Source of the DNA: Bog-473 sp963742035
GTDB lineage: Bacteria > Actinomycetota > Acidimicrobiia > Acidimicrobiales > RAAP-2
DNA: 64,000 bases
Assembly (NCBI GenBank): GCA_963742035.1
Contig: CAVUKH010000012.1
Location: 1 to 64,000, forward strand
Reading direction: 5' to 3'
In this document: positions 59,566-64,000 of the stretch, piece by piece
Position numbering within the stretch: position 1 is the stretch's first letter
How the letters are laid out: the number at the start of each line of letters is the position of its first letter
Position numbers and translations under genes: made by a program
Notes under the pieces: generated by a model
Databases searched by the model: none
Told to the model about the DNA's origin: nothing
Seen by the model: only the letters and a program-made list of their open reading frames with translations

Positions 59566-60963
59566 GTGACCGACACCGCCCTCATCGACCCTGACGTGCT
59601 CGAACGCGTCCTGTCCACCGCCTTGGTCGGCGGTGGCGACATGGCGGAGGTCTTCGCCGAAGATGCCGTGACGGCCGGCGCCCTGCTCGATGACCGCCGG
59701 GTCGAGGAGCTCTCCTCGGGCCGCTCACGCGGCGCCGGGATCCGGGTCGTCGACGGCGAGACGACCGGCTTCGCCCACACCGCCGACCTGAGTGAGGCGG
59801 GGCTGATGGCGGCGGCCACGGCGGCTGCTGCGGTGGCCCGACAGGGCGGGGACGGCGTGCGGACCGTGGCCCTCGACTCCTTGTCCTCCTACGGGCGCGG
59901 AGACCGCACGGCCCCGGATTCGGTGGACAAGGTGCGCAAGCTCGAGCTGCTCACGCGGGCCGACGACGCCGCCCGGGCCGCGGGCGACGCCATCACCCAG
60001 GTCTCGGTCGGCTGCGGCGACAGCCGGCGGCGGATCCTCGTCGCCAACTCGGACGGGTTGTTCGCCCAGGACGAGCAGATCCGCACTCGCTTCAACGTGA
60101 CCTGTGTGGCCAATGGGGACACCGGCATGCAGACGGGCTACGAGTCCCTCGGCCGCACGGAGGGATACGAGACCTTCGAACGCCACCGGGTGGAGGACAT
60201 CGCGGAGGCCGCGGCGGCGCGGGCGCTGGCCAAGCTGTCGGCTCGCCCGGCGCCGTCGGGAGAGGTACCGATCGTGCTGGCGGGCGGCAGCGGCGGCATC
60301 TTGTTCCACGAGGCGTGCGGCCATGGGCTCGAGGCCGACCACATCGTCAAGGATTCGTCCGTCTACACCGGCCAGGTCGGGCAGCTGGTGGCCAGCCCGC
60401 TCGTGACGTTGGTCGATGACGGCACGGTGCTGGGGGAGTGGGGCAACTTCGCCGTCGACGACGAGGGGTGCCTGCCCGGTCGCAACGTCCTTATTGAGAA
60501 CGGGATCCTCACGGACTACATGTGGGATTGGCTGCGGGCACGCAAGGAGGGTCGCACCTCCTCGGGCAACGGGCGCCGCCAGAGCTACCAGCACCTGCCG
60601 ATGGTGCGGATGACCAACACCTACCTCCTCGCCGGCACGGAGGATCCCGAAGAGATCGTCGCCCAGACACCGTCGGGGGTCTACGTGAAGAAGCTCGGCG
60701 GCGGGCAGGTCAACACGGCGACCGGCGACTTCGTCTTCGGGACGACCGAGGCCTACCTCATTGAGGGGGGTCGCATCACCGAGCCCTTGCGCGACGCCAA
60801 CCTGATCGGCAACGGACCGGAGGTGCTACGCCGCATTGACGCGGTGGCCACCGACTTCGACATGACGCCCGGCACCTGCGGCAAGGCGGGGCAGAGCGTC
60901 CCCGTCGGCTGTGGGCAGGCGACGCTGCGCATCACGGGCGTGACGCTCGGAGGCACGGCGTGA
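59566..60963 (+). CDS. tldD: TldD, metallopeptidase subunit
   Basis: This 465-residue protein has the zinc motif HEACGH at residues 248-253 (GGILFHEACGHGLEADH), SDGLFAQDEQIRTRF in the N-terminal barrel, and GNGRRQSYQHLPMVRMTNTY. TldD forms a heterodimer with TldE/PmbA that degrades unfolded peptides and matures some RiPP natural products and toxins. Start is GTG, leaderless. It overlaps tldE by four bases. Confidence 0.92.
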   Translation: MTDTALIDPDVLERVLSTALVGGGDMAEVFAEDAVTAGALLDDRRVEELSSGRSRGAGIRVVDGETTGFAHTADLSEAGLMAAATAAAAVARQGGDGVRTVALDSLSSYGRGDRTAPDSVDKVRKLELLTRADDAARAAGDAITQVSVGCGDSRRRILVANSDGLFAQDEQIRTRFNVTCVANGDTGMQTGYESLGRTEGYETFERHRVEDIAEAAAARALAKLSARPAPSGEVPIVLAGGSGGILFHEACGHGLEADHIVKDSSVYTGQVGQLVASPLVTLVDDGTVLGEWGNFAVDDEGCLPGRNVLIENGILTDYMWDWLRARKEGRTSSGNGRRQSYQHLPMVRMTNTYLLAGTEDPEEIVAQTPSGVYVKKLGGGQVNTATGDFVFGTTEAYLIEGGRITEPLRDANLIGNGPEVLRRIDAVATDFDMTPGTCGKAGQSVPVGCGQATLRITGVTLGGTA

Positions 60964-62324
60964 GCGACGAATTGCTGGACCTGGCCCACGACGTCGTCGG
61001 GCGGGCGTTGCCTGGGGAGGGCATGGAGGTCTACGTGACCCGGGGCACGGAAACCGAGGTCGCCGCCTACGAGGGCGAGGTGGAGTCGCTGACCTCGGCC
61101 GACTCTTCGGGGGTCGGCATCCGAGTCGTGGTCGGGGACGCCGAGGGCGCCGGCAGCCAGGTCGGTTTCGCGTGGGCGGGCTCGCTCGAGCCGGAGGTTG
61201 TCGCAGCCACACTGGCGGACGCCCGCGACAATGCCCGCTTCGCCACACCCGACCCCGATGTGGTTCTGGCCGCACCGGACGGCGTCGACGCCGTGGAGAT
61301 GGATCTGTGGGACGACGGCGTGCACTCCACCCCGATGGAGAAGAAGGTCGCACTGGCGATCGAGTTGGAGCGGGCGACCCGTGCCGCGGATGCTCGGGTC
61401 CGGCAGGTGTCGTCGGCGAATTACGCGGACAGCCGGGTCGAGGTGGCGCTCGTCTCCACCACGGGCATCTCGTCCTCGCGACGCCGTACGAGCGCATCGC
61501 TGTCGGTTGACGCCATCGTCGGGGAAGGGGCCGAGACCCAGACCGGCGGCGGGTTCAGCATCGGCCGCGGGCCGGGCGACCTGGTCCCCGACGAGGCGAT
61601 GGACGATGCCGTCCTCCGGGCCACCCGCATGCTCGGGGCACAGAAGGTGCGGTCGGCCCACTGCACCGTGGTGTTCGACCCGCGTGTCGTGTCGACGCTG
61701 TTGGCGGTCATGGCTTCTGCCCTGTCCGGAGAAGCGGTCGTCAAGGGCCGGTCGTTCTTCGCCGGCCGTATCGGTGAGACGATCGGCAGCGGTGGGATCA
61801 CCCTGGTGGACGACCCGACCGACCCGAGGGCCTACGGCGCCGCTTCGCACGACGGCGAAGGGCTTGCCTCACGTCGCAACGTGCTCATCGCCGGGGGAGT
61901 CCTGCAGATGTTCGTGTACGACACGGTCTCTGCTCGCCGGGCCGGGACGGTTTCGACCGGTTCTGCGGTGCGGGGCGGCTTCGCGGGGACGCCCGGAGCG
62001 GGGTGTCGCGCCCTGGTCCTGTCGCCCGGGGCGAAGAGTCACGACGAGATCCTGGCCGCCGTCGGCGAGGGCCTGTACGTGCAGTCGGTGTCGGGCGTCC
62101 ACTCCGGGGTCAACACTGTCAGCGGCGACTTCTCAGTCGGGGCGGAGGGCCTCATGATCGAGGGGGGTGTGCTGGCCCAGCCGGTGCGAGAGGTGACCGT
62201 CGCGTCCACGCTGCAGCGGATGTTGCAGTCGGTGGTGGAGATCGGTGGTGACCTGCGCTGGCTGCCGGGCGTGGCCGCCGGTCAGACCCTGGCCATCGCC
62301 GACATGGCACTCAGCGGCGACTGA
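60960..62324 (+). CDS. tldE: TldE/PmbA, metallopeptidase partner subunit
   Basis: This 454-residue protein starts at GTG. It matches the PmbA half of the TldD/E peptidase: VYVTRGTETEVAAYEGEVES at the N-terminus, SSDSSGVGIRVVVGDA-like region, and C-terminal TGSAVRGGFAGTPGAGCRAL with GVHSGVNTVSGDFSVGAEG. It lacks the HExxxH motif, as expected, and completes the protease core around TldD. Confidence 0.92.
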   Translation: MSDELLDLAHDVVGRALPGEGMEVYVTRGTETEVAAYEGEVESLTSADSSGVGIRVVVGDAEGAGSQVGFAWAGSLEPEVVAATLADARDNARFATPDPDVVLAAPDGVDAVEMDLWDDGVHSTPMEKKVALAIELERATRAADARVRQVSSANYADSRVEVALVSTTGISSSRRRTSASLSVDAIVGEGAETQTGGGFSIGRGPGDLVPDEAMDDAVLRATRMLGAQKVRSAHCTVVFDPRVVSTLLAVMASALSGEAVVKGRSFFAGRIGETIGSGGITLVDDPTDPRAYGAASHDGEGLASRRNVLIAGGVLQMFVYDTVSARRAGTVSTGSAVRGGFAGTPGAGCRALVLSPGAKSHDEILAAVGEGLYVQSVSGVHSGVNTVSGDFSVGAEGLMIEGGVLAQPVREVTVASTLQRMLQSVVEIGGDLRWLPGVAAGQTLAIADMALSGD

Positions 62325-62328
62325 GCCC

Positions 62329-62733
62329 TTAGCTCGCCGTGCTCGAGGCCGGCGCGGTGTCCTTGCCCGAGCTGCTCTTCTCGGAGGTGCCGGCCCCGGA
62401 ACTGCCCTTATCTGACGCGGGCTCCTTCTTAGAGGACGAATCGCTGCCCGCGCTGCCCCCGCCGTCGCTGCTCGAGCTGTCACCGCGGTCGCTGCTCGAG
62501 CTTTCGCCGCTGGAGCTGTCGGCGGTCTTCTTGCCCGAGCCGTTGCCCGCCGAGGCAGCGCGGGAGTCTGTCTTGTAGAAGCCGCTGCCCTTCAGCACGA
62601 TGCCCACGGCTCCGTAGACCTTGCGCAGCGCGCTGCCGCACTCGGGACACTCTGTCAGCGGATCGTCCGTGAAGCTCTGGACCGCCTCAAGGCGGTGCCC
62701 GCACGACGTGCACGCGTATTCGTAGGTGGGCAA
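62329..62733 (-). CDS. FmdB-family zinc-ribbon protein with Ser-rich tail
   Basis: This 134-residue protein starts at TTG 62733 behind GGAGGAG. PTYEYACTSCGHRLEAVQSF and TECPECGSALRKVYG give the two CxxC pairs of the FmdB regulatory-type zinc ribbon (residues 1-55). The KGSGFYKTDSR segment follows. The last 75 residues are a serine/glycine/lysine low-complexity tail. Role is unknown; FmdB proteins are small putative regulators. Convergent with tldE. Confidence 0.85.
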   Translation of the reverse strand: MPTYEYACTSCGHRLEAVQSFTDDPLTECPECGSALRKVYGAVGIVLKGSGFYKTDSRAASAGNGSGKKTADSSSGESSSSDRGDSSSSDGGGSAGSDSSSKKEPASDKGSSGAGTSEKSSSGKDTAPASSTAS

Positions 62734-62835
62734 GGGACTCCTCCGGGGGCCGCTCGTTGGCACTCACTGCCTGAGACTGCCAAGTCTACCCGCAGGAACA
62801 CCGCGGCAACGTCGGACTGCGGTCACCGCAGGTCG

Positions 62836-62841
62836 TAGACT
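62836..62841 (+). promoter_or_regulatory. Candidate -10 element, leaderless moaC
   Basis: TAGACT ends 8 bases before the GTG at 62850. Confidence 0.45.
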
Positions 62842-62849
62842 CCACACTC

Positions 62850-63341
62850 GTGTCCGACCGCATGCTGGCCAACCTCGACCCGCTGAGCGGTGCCCGCATG
62901 GTGGACGTCACGCCCCGTGAGCCCACCCATCGCCGCGCCCTGGCCCGCTGCCGGGTGTCGATGTTGCCCGAGACCACGACCAAGGTCGCCAACAACGCCA
63001 TCACCAAGGGGGACGTCCTCGCGGCAGCCCGGATTGCTGGAATTCAAGCAGCCAAGCGGACCGCCGAGCTGATTCCTATGTGCCACCCAGTGCTGGTCGG
63101 CTCCATCGGCGTCAATTTCTCCATCGGTGACGACTACGTCGAGGTCGAGGCCCAGGTCGAGACGGTCGACCGCACCGGCGTCGAGATGGAGGCGATGACG
63201 GCGTGCGCGGTCGCGGCCCTGACGGTCTATGACATGTGCAAGTCGGCGGACCGCACCATGACTGTCGAGCACCTGGCGTTGTGGGAGAAGTCGGGCGGCC
63301 GGTCCGGGCCATGGCGCCGGCCCGGGTTCGACCACCCTTAA
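62850..63341 (+). CDS. moaC: Cyclic pyranopterin monophosphate synthase MoaC
   Basis: This 163-residue enzyme makes cyclic pyranopterin monophosphate in molybdenum-cofactor biosynthesis. It has MVDVTPREPTHRRALA, the conserved KRTAELIPMCHPV with MCHP at residues 77-80, and GVEMEAMTACAVAALTVYDM with DMCKSADR near the end carrying the catalytic lysine. Start is GTG. No other moa gene is adjacent. Confidence 0.93.
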   Translation: MSDRMLANLDPLSGARMVDVTPREPTHRRALARCRVSMLPETTTKVANNAITKGDVLAAARIAGIQAAKRTAELIPMCHPVLVGSIGVNFSIGDDYVEVEAQVETVDRTGVEMEAMTACAVAALTVYDMCKSADRTMTVEHLALWEKSGGRSGPWRRPGFDHP

Positions 63342-63406
63342 TTCTTCGGGTCCTGGCGTCCCATCGCAGGTCGTCGCGCCCGGAAGGCCAGCGCGGCTCG
63401 CTGGTC

Positions 63407-63412
63407 TACATT
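63407..63412 (+). promoter_or_regulatory. Candidate -10 element, leaderless carboxyltransferase gene
   Basis: TACATT ends 8 bases before the GTG at 63421. Confidence 0.45.
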
Positions 63413-63420
63413 CGGTCCCG

Positions 63421-64000
63421 GTGACCCAACTGGAAGAGGCGCCCGCCGTCGGCAAGGGGATCGTCGGTGCCGTCACGTCGGAGGTCGGACGAATCGGCGG
63501 GCGCAACGCGGTCATTGCGCGGTCGCTCGGCACCATGCGGCGCGGCGCCATCACCTACGCCGACGGGGTGCGGCTGGCCGAGGCGGCCGACCAGGCCCGC
63601 GAGCTGGGAATCCCATTCGTCTTCTTCGTGGCATCGAGCGGGGCCGACGTGCTCGAGGGCGTGGCCGCCCTGCACGGGTGGGGACGGGCCGCCGCCGCGC
63701 TCGCACGCTGCAGCGGACAGGTCCCCGTCATCGCGGCCGCGACCGGGCCCGTGGTCTCCGGTCCGGCTCTCCTCCTCGGTCTCTCCGACCTGGTGGTCAT
63801 GAGCTCCGAGGCGGTGGCCTTCGTCTCTGGTCCGCAGATGGTGGCGGAATTCACCGGGATCGAGGTCGGGATCGGCGAGTTGGGCGGGGCCGGCGTTCAC
63901 GCCACCGCCAGCGGCTTGTGTGCGGTGCAGTCCGACGATGTGGACGGCGCCGTCGCCGAGCTCCTCGAGTACCTGCCGTCCAACACCGACGAGATCCCCC
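63421..64000 (+). CDS. Acyl-CoA carboxylase carboxyltransferase-like protein (3' end outside window)
   Basis: 193 residues are visible from a GTG start and the frame runs off the window. The crotonase-like fold is seen in GIPFVFFVASSGADVLEGVA, PVIAAATGPVVSGPALLLGL and DLVVMSSEAVAFVSGPQMV. These match the carboxyltransferase (beta) subunit of acetyl/propionyl-CoA carboxylases. The visible part begins near the end of the N-lobe, so the protein may be a short single-lobe version; the missing 3' end prevents a decision. Confidence 0.72.
   Translation, partial: MTQLEEAPAVGKGIVGAVTSEVGRIGGRNAVIARSLGTMRRGAITYADGVRLAEAADQARELGIPFVFFVASSGADVLEGVAALHGWGRAAAALARCSGQVPVIAAATGPVVSGPALLLGLSDLVVMSSEAVAFVSGPQMVAEFTGIEVGIGELGGAGVHATASGLCAVQSDDVDGAVAELLEYLPSNTDEIP

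Noticed and set aside
1..64000. CRISPR arrays, insertion sequences, prophage genes, tmRNA
   Set aside because: No regularly spaced repeats, transposase/integrase frames, phage structural genes or tmRNA-like ends were recognised on reading.

Overview
The window is high-GC, tightly packed bacterial DNA. Gene content points to an actinobacterium, most likely an uncultured Acidimicrobiia-type lineage. Indicators are a group 3b-type [NiFe] hydrogenase operon, a Tad/Flp pilus island, a eukaryotic-type glutamine synthetase II, prfB followed by ftsE-ftsX, an acyl-CoA dehydrogenase/SDR/FadD3-like steroid-degradation trio, and many apparently leaderless genes. The taxonomic placement is inference. No complete tRNA, rRNA, CRISPR array, insertion sequence or phage gene was found.

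Layout. 1-4.5 kb: the C-terminal part of a sulfatase, a DUF1622 membrane protein, a 520-base gap with a 3' tRNA remnant, and an FtsX-like permease. 4.9-12.1 kb: one tightly overlapping operon for a cytosolic NAD(P)-linked [NiFe] hydrogenase. It holds the Fe-S beta subunit, a cNMP-fold protein, the flavin gamma subunit, small and large subunits, a maturation protease, a HypC chaperone, an EamA transporter and a DUF6390-like protein. 12.6-21.9 kb: mixed metabolism, with hydrolase, SRPBCC protein, MFS exporter, PRC-barrel protein, D-threonine-aldolase-like enzyme divergent from an amidase, phytanoyl-CoA dioxygenase, and a DEAD-box helicase fused to a cold-shock domain. 21.9-32.2 kb: the Tad pilus island. 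Prepilin peptidase, a TadG-like protein and TadE run leftward; CpaB, CpaE, CpaF, TadB and TadC run rightward; then a LuxR-type regulator and two nearly identical Flp pilins. 32.4-35.1 kb: glnII, and an ECF sigma factor carrying a membrane segment and an exported-looking repeat tail. 35.9-42.3 kb: secA-prfB and ftsE-ftsX, separated by an 837-base CpG-rich gene-free stretch. 42.3-53.4 kb: GT39-like glycosyltransferase, small proteins, ssb, msrB, amidohydrolase, then fadE/ipdF/fadD3-like genes, an alcohol dehydrogenase and a sugar-nucleotide transferase. 53.5-64 kb: a cell-surface protein, dxs, an MFS protein, a thioesterase, tldD-tldE, an FmdB-type zinc ribbon, moaC, and the start of a carboxyltransferase.

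Two cis-regulatory patterns stand out. First, a box of the form AATGGTC-N7-CCTATG occurs four times, each 83-108 bases upstream of a Tad operon or Flp gene and always in the direction of transcription. Second, thirteen genes have a TANNNT -10 element ending 6-9 bases before the start codon, mostly with no Shine-Dalgarno sequence, which indicates leaderless transcription. At 59.55 kb two such promoters lie on opposite strands with their -10 elements offset by one base.
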